Source: CAZYBC01 sp964645645
Lineage (GTDB): Bacteria > Patescibacteriota > Microgenomatia > UBA1400 > PJMF01
Assembly (NCBI GenBank): GCA_964645645.1
Contig: CAZYBC010000001.1
Coordinates: 20,894 to 84,893, forward strand
Reading direction: 5' to 3'
Length of the DNA: 64,000 nucleotides
Position 1 is the first letter of the stretch; every line of letters begins with the position of its first letter. Both the position numbers and the translations under genes were made by a program. The notes below the pieces were generated by a model that worked only from the letters and a program-made list of their open reading frames with translations, was not told the DNA's origin and made no database searches. This document shows, piece after piece, positions 1 through 8,648 of the stretch.

Positions 1-955
1 CATGTTTAGCTTGAGGATAAAGATCAAAAAAACCCAACATATTTTCCACTGAAGCACCTTGAAACCGATAAATAGCTTGATGTGGATCACCCACTACACA
101 AACATTAGCCTGATCCTGCCAATAATTAGCTAATAATTGCAAAATTTTATTTTGCGCATTATTAGTATCTTGATATTCATCTACCAAAAAATAATGAATG
201 TTTTCTTGATAATCTCTTAATAAAATTTCATGTTGCTCAAAAGCTGATACCACAAAATTAATCATGTCATCAAAATCAAATCTGTTTAATCGCTGCAAGT
301 TTTGTTGATAAGAAGCATAAATTTGATAAAGCTCTTGGTTTTTAATTACCTTCTGGGTTTGTTTAGTAATTTTAACTTTTTTACCTTTTGGATTAGCTTG
401 TAATTCAGCCAAATAAGCTGATTCATCTTTGATTAATTGTTCATAAACTGCCAAACTAATTCCTTCTCGTTTTAAATCTGAAACCGCAGTAATAATCTTT
501 TTTAAGAACATGTAAGGATCATTTAAGGGGCGTAATTTCAGTAAATCTAATTTATCAATAATTGTTCGAAATAATTCATAGCGCTCTAAATCCGTAATTG
601 CCTGACTATCATGAGCCAAAGAAAAATATTCTGGATTATCTTGAATAACTTCTTGAGCAAAACCATGAAAAGTGCTAATCCTAACGTAATAGGCAGCTTG
701 ACCAATCAGCTTAATCAAACGCTCCCGCATATTTTGAGCAGCGGATTGAGTAAAAGTTAAAGCCAAAATAGAACTAGGATTTGTATCAGTTTTTTTGAGA
801 ATATTAGCAATTCTCATGGTTAAAACTTGAGTTTTACCAGTCCCCGGACCAGCACTGACCAACATTGGCCCTTCAATTTGATCAACAGCCTTTTGCTGAG
901 CAGGATTAAGTTGTTGATAATTTTGCTCAAATTCAGTTTGCAATTGTTTTAACAT
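1..955 (-). CDS. UvrD/PcrA/Rep-family DNA helicase, C-terminus beyond window
   Basis: Superfamily 1A 3'-5' DNA helicase of DNA repair and replication. Reading the minus strand from an ATG at 955, the frame stays open to the window edge, giving about 318 N-terminal residues of a protein usually 650-750 long. Visible motifs are a Q-motif-like NPAQQKAV near residue 17, Walker A AGPGTGKT at 35-42, motif Ia ALTFTQSAAQNMRER, Walker B/motif II DEYQDTN, and motif III GDPHQAIYRFQGA. The last replaces the common GDDDQSIY with GDPHQAIY. It starts 7 nt after the stop of the dihydrouridine synthase gene on the same strand, so the two are probably co-transcribed. The family is clear. The choice between UvrD, PcrA and Rep is not possible from this fragment. 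Confidence 0.9.
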   Translation of the reverse strand, partial: MLKQLQTEFEQNYQQLNPAQQKAVDQIEGPMLVSAGPGTGKTQVLTMRIANILKKTDTNPSSILALTFTQSAAQNMRERLIKLIGQAAYYVRISTFHGFAQEVIQDNPEYFSLAHDSQAITDLERYELFRTIIDKLDLLKLRPLNDPYMFLKKIITAVSDLKREGISLAVYEQLIKDESAYLAELQANPKGKKVKITKQTQKVIKNQELYQIYASYQQNLQRLNRFDFDDMINFVVSAFEQHEILLRDYQENIHYFLVDEYQDTNNAQNKILQLLANYWQDQANVCVVGDPHQAIYRFQGASVENMLGFFDLYPQAKH

Positions 956-962
956 AAAAATC

Positions 963-2039
963 TTAATCTAGACTTAATAAACCAGATTCTTTAAAAATCT
1001 GCGCTACTTCTGCAGAATTATTAGTTAACACCAAGCGAGATCTCAATTCAGCTGCACCAGCAATCCCTTTAATATACCAAGCTAAATGTTTGCGCATTGG
1101 TAAAAAACTATTTTTTTCATAACCGGCATTTAATTGTTCAAACAGTTGAGCATGCTCTAACGCCACCTTGGCTCTTTCTGCCACAGTTACTTGTTGACGA
1201 ATAGCTTCTGGCTGAAAAACCCAAGGATTACCCCAACTGGCCCGACCAATCATCGCGCCATCTAAATGATAGTCCGCTACTTTTGTCAAAGCTTCTTCTC
1301 TAGATTTTAGATCACCATTGCCAATAAATTTAATATTAGCTGACTGAACTAGCTGAGCGGCTTGACCAATGGCTTCCCAATCAGCCATTCCAGTATAAGC
1401 TTGTTTGAAAGTTCTACCATGTAAAGTGATCACGGCTGGTTGTTTTTCTATCAACTTAGGCAACCATGTTTCCAAAATGTCTTTTTCATAACCAAGCCGA
1501 GTTTTAACACTAACGGGAATAGCTCGATGTTGTTGATATTGAGCTGGTAGCTGAGCTTGGACTCTTTCTACCCAAATTCTCATTCTAGGTTTTAAATCTG
1601 GACAATCTGCCACAGTTTTACCATTGGCCCAATCACGCACGCCATCTTGAACAGCCTGAATAATTTCTTGAGCTAAATCTGGAGTTTTAATTAAACCAGC
1701 TCCTCCGCCATGACCAGCTACTTTGGGAGCAGGGCAACCCATATTAATATCTACTCCATCAAAACCAAGTTGGCAAACTAAAATAGTGGCTTGATAAAAA
1801 CAAGCTGGAGTTTTACCAAATAACTGAGCCACTAACGGACGTTCCACTTCTTGATAATCAAAAGTTCTTAATAAAGCCTTGGCACCACTGCACAAACCTT
1901 CCACATTCACAAATTCAGTAAACATTACCGCTGGCTGACCATATTTTTTACAAATTTGGCGAAAGCTATTATCTGCCACTCCATCCATAGGCGCTAAAAC
2001 AAGTAAAGGTTGAGGGCTTTGATACCAAGGTGTAATCAT
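963..2039 (-). CDS. tRNA-dihydrouridine synthase (Dus family)
   Basis: FMN-dependent enzyme that reduces uridines in the D-loop of tRNAs. The 358 residues fit the family. The N-terminal TIM barrel shows APMDGVAD at about 16-23, an FMN-pocket QLFGKTP, the catalytic-cysteine motif NMGCPAPKV followed by a glycine-rich segment, VKTRLGY, LHGRTFKQAYTGMADW, and the phosphate-binding FIGNGDL and GAMIGRASWGNPW. The helical C-terminal tRNA-binding part begins near residue 285. It lies upstream of the helicase with a 7-nt gap. Copy A of the palindromic repeat sits just in front of its ATG, between it and the C39-like gene. Which Dus subfamily it belongs to cannot be decided by eye. No clear Shine-Dalgarno is visible. 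Confidence 0.93.
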   Translation of the reverse strand: MITPWYQSPQPLLVLAPMDGVADNSFRQICKKYGQPAVMFTEFVNVEGLCSGAKALLRTFDYQEVERPLVAQLFGKTPACFYQATILVCQLGFDGVDINMGCPAPKVAGHGGGAGLIKTPDLAQEIIQAVQDGVRDWANGKTVADCPDLKPRMRIWVERVQAQLPAQYQQHRAIPVSVKTRLGYEKDILETWLPKLIEKQPAVITLHGRTFKQAYTGMADWEAIGQAAQLVQSANIKFIGNGDLKSREEALTKVADYHLDGAMIGRASWGNPWVFQPEAIRQQVTVAERAKVALEHAQLFEQLNAGYEKNSFLPMRKHLAWYIKGIAGAAELRSRLVLTNNSAEVAQIFKESGLLSLD

Positions 2040-2049
2040 CTTATGCTAT

Positions 2050-2127
2050 TAGACTTACTGCGAAATAAAATTTCGTAGCGAAAAATTGATATTTAAGAGC
2101 GAAAAGGTTTGTTTCGCAGTAAGTCTA
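2050..2127. repeat. Palindromic repeat family, copy A (78 bp)
   Basis: The ends are perfect 16-bp inverted repeats: TAGACTTACTGCGAAA at 2050-2065 and its reverse complement at 2112-2127. Between them is the segment AAATTTCGTAGCG and then AATTGATATTTAAGAGCG, which recurs in the long copy at 34339. The outer bases are TA on both sides, as in elements that use TA targets, though no separate duplication can be proven. It lies between two minus-strand genes (C39-like protein and dihydrouridine synthase). No coding capacity. Confidence 0.9.
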
Positions 2128-2133
2128 TTATAA

Positions 2134-4029
2134 CTAATTCTGTAAATTTTCTGGCTTGAGAAATTCCTGTAGCTGATTAAAAGCCAAATCTGTCATCAAA
2201 TTTTGGCCAGTTTTTAATAAAGCTAACAAATAATTTTGATATTGAGTTAAATTTGCTTCAGTTAAATGCTGCGCATAGCAAGCAATTTTATCCAAACGTT
2301 GATAAAAATAATATTTTTTTAACTTTTGAGTGAAAAAGAAATTTTTTAATACTCTCCGCCATAAAGATAAATCTTGATCATTAGTTAACCAATCAGTAAT
2401 CTGACAAGGATTTTCAGTTTCTGGATCTACCGGGAGAAAAGTGACTGAATTTAACTCCGCTGCTTGGGCTGGCTGATATGCTAAATTAAAAGCTAAATTT
2501 GCACCAAGCCCTTCAAAATTAAATTCTGATACTTGAGCCTGTTGATTATATAGAAAAGCTTGAAAAATAAAGTTCGCTGGCTGAGTAAAAGCTTCATCAA
2601 GCTGAAAAATTAATTGATAATTTCCGGCTAAAGGTTTAGCAAAATAATGATGATGATTAGGAGCAGGCTGAATTTCACCATCATTAGCTTGTATTTGATC
2701 AGCTAAAATAAACCCTGGTACTTCCAGCCCCCGCTCATCTAGCACTGTTAAATTATATTGGTGTGGATAAACCAATACCCAATAACTCAAATCTGTTTGA
2801 CTAGGAGTAAATATCCGAGCTGATTGTAAAGGGCGTTGATGTTGAGACAACAAATTATAATCATAAGCCGGGTCTTTAATTAATAAATCTTGAGTTTGAT
2901 ATTGATAACCATCAATTAAGAAAAAATGCCCACTAATTGCCCCAATCACTGGCTGAGCTTTTTTAATTTGACTAATAATTTTTTGTAAATCAGTATTATT
3001 TTTTATATCTTGATAACTAAATTCTAATTTGGGTAAAAAGAATCTTTCATTTTTATTGCTATAAGCTAGACTAATTTCCTTGGCCAACCGAGTTGCTGCT
3101 ACCCAATTAAGAAAACCATCCACTGAATAGCCATCAGCTTGAGCCACTAACCATTGATTTAAAACTGCTGGAGTTAAATTTTCACCACTCCCTGGCATTT
3201 TATCAAGACCATAATGGCGCATTAACATCACTAAACTGGTTAATGCACAACCCCAACGACTAATGGTAGGAGCAGCACTAGACCAAGTAGTAGCTCGATC
3301 ATAAGTATCATTGGCCCAACTAGAATTAGTTTGTTTTGAAATCGGAACATTGAGATCTAAACCATTTAAAAGAGTAACCTTAACTTTAAAAAATTGAATG
3401 ATTGTTTTAGGCGATAAACCTGTACCAGCCTCCAACATAATTTTTCCTCCTGGTTGAAAAAAATTCCATCGATCATAAAAAGTAAAAAGCAATTGATTAT
3501 TAAGCCAAATTTGATGGCATCCAGATTGAAAAATAATTTTTAGATAATAAGATTGTCCATTTATCAAACCAGTTGGCACTGTCACACTTTGGCGAACATC
3601 ATAATCAACTTTATGAGTTAATTCAAAAAAATCATTTAACCAATGAATTGCATAATAATTACCATCATCAATCCTGCCCCACACAAAATTACGATCAATA
3701 CCTGATATTGGTTTAAACCAAATTTCATAAATATAGCCAGGCCAAAGATCATTCCAGTATTGGTCTTTAGGTAACAAACTTGTATGGCTAAACATCCCTA
3801 TGACATTAGCTTGCACAAAAGGATTCAACCCATCTGAGCCTAGCTGCCACATCCCTAATTGACCAGTATTAATTTGCCATTTATTTAAACCTGAAGCAAA
3901 ATCATCCTCAAAAACTACTTGGGCTGGCTGTAAATTAACTGCGCCAGCAAAAACTTGCTTGATCCAATATTTACAGAAAAAAATTAGACCAAGTAATAAA
4001 ATGAGTAAATTACGCAATAAAATTAACAT
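2134..4029 (-). CDS. Secreted protein with LamG-like and C39-like peptidase domains
   Basis: A 631-residue exported protein. Residues 1-30 form a hydrophobic signal or anchor segment. Residues about 40-220 (FEDDF... to ...FKVKVTLL) look like a concanavalin/LamG-type beta sandwich. Residues about 235-410 resemble a C39-like papain-fold domain: cysteine in RWGCALTSLVML, histidine in ISGHFFLIDGY, aspartate in IKDPAYDYN. The rest is beta-rich and then helical, unassigned. C39-like domains cleave peptides at the cell surface or are used in cell-wall-associated proteins; the substrate here is unknown. Monocistronic on the minus strand, separated from the downstream gene by a palindromic repeat. A shorter C39-like protein is encoded at 52230-52637. 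Confidence 0.75.
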   Translation of the reverse strand: MLILLRNLLILLLGLIFFCKYWIKQVFAGAVNLQPAQVVFEDDFASGLNKWQINTGQLGMWQLGSDGLNPFVQANVIGMFSHTSLLPKDQYWNDLWPGYIYEIWFKPISGIDRNFVWGRIDDGNYYAIHWLNDFFELTHKVDYDVRQSVTVPTGLINGQSYYLKIIFQSGCHQIWLNNQLLFTFYDRWNFFQPGGKIMLEAGTGLSPKTIIQFFKVKVTLLNGLDLNVPISKQTNSSWANDTYDRATTWSSAAPTISRWGCALTSLVMLMRHYGLDKMPGSGENLTPAVLNQWLVAQADGYSVDGFLNWVAATRLAKEISLAYSNKNERFFLPKLEFSYQDIKNNTDLQKIISQIKKAQPVIGAISGHFFLIDGYQYQTQDLLIKDPAYDYNLLSQHQRPLQSARIFTPSQTDLSYWVLVYPHQYNLTVLDERGLEVPGFILADQIQANDGEIQPAPNHHHYFAKPLAGNYQLIFQLDEAFTQPANFIFQAFLYNQQAQVSEFNFEGLGANLAFNLAYQPAQAAELNSVTFLPVDPETENPCQITDWLTNDQDLSLWRRVLKNFFFTQKLKKYYFYQRLDKIACYAQHLTEANLTQYQNYLLALLKTGQNLMTDLAFNQLQEFLKPENLQN

Positions 4030-4113
4030 TAAATCTTATTAAACTCAGTAAACTGACTTGCTAGCTGACATTTCAACATCTGAACCTTTAAAGTTAGAAA
4101 AGTAAAAACCAGC

Positions 4114-4119
4114 TATAAT
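4114..4119 (+). promoter_or_regulatory. -10 box TATAAT placed for a leaderless GT2 mRNA
   Basis: A perfect TATAAT ends 7 nt before the ATG at 4127, so the expected transcription start is at or next to the start codon. No Shine-Dalgarno is present. No convincing -35. Confidence 0.6.
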
Positions 4120-4126
4120 AAAGCCA

Positions 4127-5050
4127 ATGACTACAGATGTAATTATCACTACCTATAACGAATCAGACAATATTGTTGCCTTATTAAAACATCTCAAACG
4201 TCAACACACACCAGCTCAACAAATCATCATTGTGGATAATTGCTCACAAGATAAAACAGCACAATTAATTTTAGAATTTGCCCAAAAAAATCCTCAACTA
4301 AAGATTCAGTTAATCAGCCAAAAAACTACCCGCAGTCAAGCTAGAAATCTAGCTATCCAAAAATCACAAGCTGATTTAATTGCCATCACTGATGCTGGTT
4401 GCTTGCCTCATTCAGATTGGTTAACTAAATTAGTCAATTGCTATCAGCAACAAAGTAAAAAACTCAAAGATAAAAATATTGTGATTGCTGGCTTTTACCA
4501 AGGTTTAGCTAAAACTGCTTTTGAACAGGCAGTTATTCCTTACGCTTTAGTAATGCCAGATCGCTTAAATTTAACTACATTTTTACCAGCTACTCGTTCC
4601 CTGTTGTTGCCAAAAAAAGTTTGGCAAACTCTGGGCGGTTTTAATGAAAAGTTAAATTTCAGTGAAGATTATGAATTTGCCCAAAGATTAGTTAAACAAC
4701 AAATTAAAATTGTGGTTGAACCAACAGCTATTGTCGATTGGTTACCAAGAAAAAATTTCTTGCAATTTCTAAACATGATTTTTAATTTTGCCAAAAGTGA
4801 TATGTTAGCTAAAACTTATCGACCAAAAGTGGCTTTAATTTTTTTACGTTATTTGCTGGGAATAGCTTTGTTTTTTTATCAACCTTATTTAGGGTTAACA
4901 GTAATTTTACTTTACTTAATGTGGGCCATTAAAAAAAATTATCGTTATGCCAAACAAGCTTGGTTTTATTTACCACTCTTACAAATCGGCGCTGATTGGG
5001 CAGTAATGAGCGGAACTATAACTGGAGGTGTAGAAAGTTGGCTGAAATGA
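4127..5050 (+). CDS. Glycosyltransferase family 2, membrane-associated
   Basis: GT-A fold glycosyltransferase that would transfer a sugar from a nucleotide-sugar to a lipid or surface glycan. The 307 residues show the family start VIITTYNESDNIVALL, IIIVDNCSQDKT at about 33-44, the acceptor-side RSQARNLAI, and a metal-binding region read as AITDAGCLPHSDW, where the usual DxD is replaced by DAG. FSEDYEFAQRL near 185 is the ED motif of the catalytic base. Two or three hydrophobic segments after residue 230 suggest membrane attachment. The next glycosyltransferase overlaps its stop by ATGA, so they are translationally coupled. The acceptor is unknown. Confidence 0.9.
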   Translation: MTTDVIITTYNESDNIVALLKHLKRQHTPAQQIIIVDNCSQDKTAQLILEFAQKNPQLKIQLISQKTTRSQARNLAIQKSQADLIAITDAGCLPHSDWLTKLVNCYQQQSKKLKDKNIVIAGFYQGLAKTAFEQAVIPYALVMPDRLNLTTFLPATRSLLLPKKVWQTLGGFNEKLNFSEDYEFAQRLVKQQIKIVVEPTAIVDWLPRKNFLQFLNMIFNFAKSDMLAKTYRPKVALIFLRYLLGIALFFYQPYLGLTVILLYLMWAIKKNYRYAKQAWFYLPLLQIGADWAVMSGTITGGVESWLK

Positions 5051-6114
5051 AAATTGTTCACCTAGCTCAATTCTATTATCCTCATCTTGGCGGAGTGGAA
5101 CAACATCTTAATCAGATTAATCAACTTTTAAGTCCAGAGCATCGTGTAACAGTGATCACTCGTCAGCATCAAAAAAATTTGCCTTTACAAGAAAAAATCG
5201 AACAAGTAAATGTATTACGTTTGCCAGTTGATGAGGCCAATAATCCTAAATGGCTGTATAAATTACAACTTTGGCGAGCGCTGTGGCGATATAAAAAAGT
5301 TTTGCAACAAGCTGACATCATTCAAGTTCATGATGTCTTTTTTTGGTTATTACCTTTTTTACCATTCTTAAAGCGACAAAAAATTTTTATCACTTTTCAT
5401 GGTTATGAAGGTCATTGTTTACCCAATAAACGCCAAATTTTTTGGCACAAATTAGCCGCTTGGTATTGTCACAAAAATCTTTGTATTGGTGATTTTCACC
5501 AAAAATGGTACGGGATTAAAGCTGATGCCATTAGTTATGGAGCTGTGGCTGATATTAAGTCACCCCCCAGTCAATTTGCAAATAATCAGCCACTTAAAAT
5601 TATTTTTCTGGGTAGATTGGATTACGATACCGGACTAATGACTTATCTAAAAGCTATTCACTTAGCTCAAAGCCAGCAATTAAAAATTAAACTCGATATT
5701 TATGGCGATGGACCATTAATGGCCAAAGCTCAAGATTACGTAAAAACTAATCAGCTACCTGTAAAATTTTATGGTTTTATCAAAAATGCCTCCAGCAAAC
5801 TGCCCAATTATCACTTAACTTTTGCTAGCCAATACTTAAGCATTTTAGAAAGTTTAGCTTATCACATTCCAGTTATTGCTGTTTACCATAATCAATTAAA
5901 AAAAGATTATTTAGCTATGACTCCTTTTGTAAGTTGGATTGAAATTGTAAATGATCAGAACGAAGTTTTTGATAGACTCAAAAAAATAGCTAAAAACTTA
6001 AGCAAAAAAAATCAAACCTTTATTCAACAATTAAAAACTGCTCAACTTTGGGCACAACAACAAAACTGGCAAAAATTAGCGGAAACATATTTACAACTTT
6101 GGGGCCAAACTTGA
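5047..6114 (+). CDS. Glycosyltransferase family 4 (GT-B)
   Basis: A 355-residue GT-B glycosyltransferase. The N-terminal acceptor domain starts MKIVHLAQFYYPHLGGVEQH, with the typical PHLGGVE motif. The C-terminal donor domain contains IIFLGRLDYDTGLMTYLKAI, YGDGPLM and KFYGFI, followed by an SILESLAYHIPVIA segment that stands for the family's E-x7-E region. I start it at the ATG at 5047, which overlaps the TGA of the upstream GT2 gene (ATGA). An in-frame ATG at 4996 would place 17 residues inside the upstream gene and does not match the family N-terminus. Together with the GT2 it probably builds a surface glycan or glycolipid. Donor and acceptor are unknown. Confidence 0.88.
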   Translation: MKIVHLAQFYYPHLGGVEQHLNQINQLLSPEHRVTVITRQHQKNLPLQEKIEQVNVLRLPVDEANNPKWLYKLQLWRALWRYKKVLQQADIIQVHDVFFWLLPFLPFLKRQKIFITFHGYEGHCLPNKRQIFWHKLAAWYCHKNLCIGDFHQKWYGIKADAISYGAVADIKSPPSQFANNQPLKIIFLGRLDYDTGLMTYLKAIHLAQSQQLKIKLDIYGDGPLMAKAQDYVKTNQLPVKFYGFIKNASSKLPNYHLTFASQYLSILESLAYHIPVIAVYHNQLKKDYLAMTPFVSWIEIVNDQNEVFDRLKKIAKNLSKKNQTFIQQLKTAQLWAQQQNWQKLAETYLQLWGQT

Positions 6115-6176
6115 GTTTTCTTAGGCAAAATTTAGCGAGCAAAATTTTTTCTATTTCATAATCAAAAAATTAGCAA

Positions 6177-6182
6177 TATAAT
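6177..6182 (+). promoter_or_regulatory. -10 box TATAAT, leaderless-type spacing
   Basis: A perfect TATAAT ends 6 nt before the ATG at 6189. There is no ribosome-binding site, so the mRNA likely starts at the start codon. Confidence 0.6.
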
Positions 6183-6188
6183 GCTTTT

Positions 6189-7127
6189 ATGTTAGGTAAT
6201 CCTACTGAATTTAAATCACAATTTTTTAAGCCTATTGATTTACTTTCACAATCCAACCAAATTCAAACAAAAGAAACTTCCACACTTGAACATAAACTTA
6301 ATATAACTACTCTAGATTTGCCTGAAGAAATTAAAGAAGCACTGGTTAAACCTGAATTAGCTGGAATTAAAGTAAGAGATTTAGGTTACGAAGTTATTCC
6401 TCCTCAAGGAAATATTGTGGATACTTTTCCTGAAGAATTAAGAGAGTCTTTACAGATTTGTTTACCTATTTTTATAAGGTATATAAAAAAAATTCTTTTT
6501 ACTGATAAATTTATAAGACATGAAAGAGAATCAAAAGCCCAAACTCCACGTCAAATTTTAGAAAAATTATTAAAAAAACGTTTTTTTGCTGACAAGGAAA
6601 CAGAACAAATAAGAGAACAAGATACACAAATTTCTCGTCGTGATTGGAGAAAATTACAAACAACAGAAGTTCAAAAATTTTTGGAAAATAACCGTATCTC
6701 TCTTAATAGTCTATCTACAGTAACAACTGCTCTAAAAATATTAAATGATAAACTACAAACTTTTGATTATCCAGATATTGAAATAATAGCTAATTTGATT
6801 AATGAAAACAGCCAAACTTTAGTCCAAGAACTTATTGGTTATGCTGACCCAATGACAGAAGTAAAGATATCAGCTAAAAAAATTGCTTTAGAATTAGGCC
6901 TCCCAATAAATAAATTAGATCAAACAGAATTACTAGAAGAACTCGCTAAATATAATTATTTTCCAGATTCAGATGGCATGTTTACTCGTAAAGAAGAAAT
7001 GGAAAATCCTAGCACAGGCTATGACACTTTAACCCTAGAACAAAAACTTGATGTAGTTAATAGAACAACCCAACTCTGTATCCAAATTTTAAGTCTTTTT
7101 GGCTATGAAGCGCTGAAGGTTACTTAA
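6189..7127 (+). CDS. Hypothetical protein, soluble and helical
   Basis: I do not recognise this 312-residue protein. It has no signal peptide, membrane segment or cysteine pattern. It is rich in charged residues and reads as mostly alpha-helical. A basic, charged stretch around 108-155 (ERESKAQTPRQILEKLLKKR and following) could be a linker or a nucleic-acid or protein contact surface. The start at 6189 is supported by the TATAAT box 6 nt upstream. It stands alone between a glycosyltransferase and a tRNA gene on the opposite strand. The open frame and codon use match its neighbours, so the gene is probably real, but no function can be inferred. Confidence 0.7.
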   Translation: MLGNPTEFKSQFFKPIDLLSQSNQIQTKETSTLEHKLNITTLDLPEEIKEALVKPELAGIKVRDLGYEVIPPQGNIVDTFPEELRESLQICLPIFIRYIKKILFTDKFIRHERESKAQTPRQILEKLLKKRFFADKETEQIREQDTQISRRDWRKLQTTEVQKFLENNRISLNSLSTVTTALKILNDKLQTFDYPDIEIIANLINENSQTLVQELIGYADPMTEVKISAKKIALELGLPINKLDQTELLEELAKYNYFPDSDGMFTRKEEMENPSTGYDTLTLEQKLDVVNRTTQLCIQILSLFGYEALKVT

Positions 7128-7165
7128 TAAAAAACGCTCCCGTTTTTGAACGGTGTTTCAGTTGC

Positions 7166-7253
7166 TGGCGGAAGTGACAGGATTCGAACCTGCGAAGCCC
7201 TTTCGGACTCTGGTTTTCAAGACCAGTGCAATTGACCGCTATGCGACACTTCC
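7166..7253 (-). tRNA. tRNA-Ser(UGA)
   Basis: An 88-nt class II tRNA on the minus strand with encoded CCA. The acceptor stem GGAAGTG/CACTTCC is perfect. The anticodon arm CTGGT-CTTGAAA-ACCAG gives anticodon UGA, followed by a long variable arm typical of serine. The T-arm is AGG-TTCGAAT-CCT. It reads UCA and UCG serine codons. Confidence 0.97.
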
Positions 7254-7317
7254 TTATTTTTAACTTTAATACTGTATTTTAACATTTTAGCTGGTTTCAA
7301 GCAGAGTAAAATTCGTG

Positions 7318-7323
7318 TATATT
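7318..7323 (+). promoter_or_regulatory. -10 box TATATT, leaderless-type spacing
   Basis: TATATT ends 7 nt before the ATG at 7331, and no Shine-Dalgarno is present. It has the same arrangement as the boxes at 4114, 6177 and 13179. Confidence 0.5.
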
Positions 7324-7330
7324 ATTATTA

Positions 7331-7987
7331 ATGATTGAGCCAACTTCTTCATCCAGCGATTATCTTCAGAATCCTAATGCTGAACAAACAACTCAGCCAG
7401 CTAATACAGCCGTGGATTCTACAGCTACTCAGCCTAATCCTTACTTGCCTCCTGATTATCAAATGCAAGAATCTTTAGTTGCTCCAGGCATGATGAAACC
7501 ATTACCAGAAGAAGAAATTCTGGTTTGGCAAGCGCCTAGCCGACCATTTAAAAAACAAAAACGTAAATTTTTTAGCACCATTATTGTTATCGGTTTACTA
7601 GTTTCTTTAATTTTTTTCTTTGCCGGACAAGGTTTATTACCAACTGCCGTGATTGGCGCCGTAATTTTTTTGGTTTATGTGCTCTATACTATCCCACCTC
7701 AATTAATTACTCATAAAATTACTACCTATGGTATTAGAGTAGAAGACTCTCTCTATTATTGGGAAGAATTAGGCCGCTTTTGGTTTGAAACAAAACATCA
7801 ACAACGAATCTTACTAATTGAAACAGTGCGCTTTCCAGGTAGAGTTACTTTGCTTTTAGGAGATCAAACCGAAGATACCTTAAAAATGATTTTATCTGAA
7901 GTGCTACTTAATAAAAGACCACCACTGACTTTTTTTGAAAAAGCCGCTAAGTGGCTGGGCAAAAAAGTTCCCTTAGATTTTGAATAA
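7331..7987 (+). CDS. Hypothetical membrane protein with PH-like cytoplasmic domain
   Basis: A 218-residue protein. The first 60 residues are polar, rich in Ser/Thr/Pro/Gln, and end in LPEEEILVWQAPSRPFKKQK, a charged pre-membrane stretch. Two hydrophobic helices at about 84-120 form a hairpin. The C-terminal 95 residues (YGIRVEDSLYYWEELGRFWF and following) are a compact alpha/beta region resembling the bacterial PH-like domains found in small membrane proteins of CPR genomes. Function unknown. It has its own promoter and converges with the CdiI-like gene, ending 7 nt from that gene's stop. The fold assignment is inference from hydropathy and pattern only. Confidence 0.7.
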   Translation: MIEPTSSSSDYLQNPNAEQTTQPANTAVDSTATQPNPYLPPDYQMQESLVAPGMMKPLPEEEILVWQAPSRPFKKQKRKFFSTIIVIGLLVSLIFFFAGQGLLPTAVIGAVIFLVYVLYTIPPQLITHKITTYGIRVEDSLYYWEELGRFWFETKHQQRILLIETVRFPGRVTLLLGDQTEDTLKMILSEVLLNKRPPLTFFEKAAKWLGKKVPLDFE

Positions 7988-7994
7988 AAAATTG

Positions 7995-8645
7995 TTAATT
8001 TAAGCTCTGTAATTTTTGAAAAGCTGTATATAATTCTTTTTTTACCACAGATGTATTTATCTCTAAAGAATGTTTTTCAAATAATTGCTGTAACTGATGA
8101 TGTTGCTGAGAATGATTTTGCCAATAGCTAGGACTAATTTGCAGTACTTTTAATAATAAATCTCCAGGGTATAAGTCACCTTCAACCAAAATATTTTTGT
8201 CTAAAATTTCCAAAGCAATCGGTATAATAATGTCTAAAGCCAAACTTTGGCCAATTAATAAACGTAATTGTTCGATACTTAAATTTCTCAATGGAATTTT
8301 GCCACAAGCTTTAATTTTATTAATTAATTCTGATTCAAAATCAAATTTTTCCCAATCCGATCCCAATAATTGTTCTAAAGTTTTAAAACGCTCATCATTG
8401 GGAGGATTCTTAACATTTATGAATCTAGATTCTAACGTTCCCAATGAATGAGGAGCCAATAAATTTTTTAGCTCTTGCTCATCAATGATTTTTTGTTCAT
8501 CCTGACCGGTTTGATAATTTCTTAGCCAATACTGATATTGGCCATTACCTAAATAACGTAAACCCCACTCATCTTCTTGATGACGAGTATAAAACTCTAC
8601 ACCTGGCTGTTGCAGACGATTTAAAAAGGAGTTAAGGGTTAACAT
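7995..8645 (-). CDS. CdiI-type contact-dependent inhibition immunity protein (orphan)
   Basis: A 216-residue protein. From about residue 85 it carries the signature of a contact-dependent growth inhibition immunity family: TLEQLLGSDW, then IPLRNLSIEQLRLLIGQSLA, PIALEIL, and VEGDLYPGDLLLKVLQI. Family members bind and neutralise a partner toxin domain. The N-terminal 75 residues (VEFYTRHQEDEWGLRYLGNG and following) are a separate small domain, so this may be a fusion. No CdiA, Rhs or other toxin is visible nearby. It lies 3 nt downstream of the Nudix gene on the same strand with an AAGG close to its ATG. It could protect against other cells' toxins, or be a domesticated immunity gene. Confidence 0.75.
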   Translation of the reverse strand: MLTLNSFLNRLQQPGVEFYTRHQEDEWGLRYLGNGQYQYWLRNYQTGQDEQKIIDEQELKNLLAPHSLGTLESRFINVKNPPNDERFKTLEQLLGSDWEKFDFESELINKIKACGKIPLRNLSIEQLRLLIGQSLALDIIIPIALEILDKNILVEGDLYPGDLLLKVLQISPSYWQNHSQQHHQLQQLFEKHSLEINTSVVKKELYTAFQKLQSLN

Positions 8646-8648
8646 ACC

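Noticed and set aside
4996..5046. Longer N-terminus for the GT4 glycosyltransferase
   Set aside because: The 17 extra residues overlap the upstream gene and do not match the family. The ATGA overlap at 5047 is the natural start.
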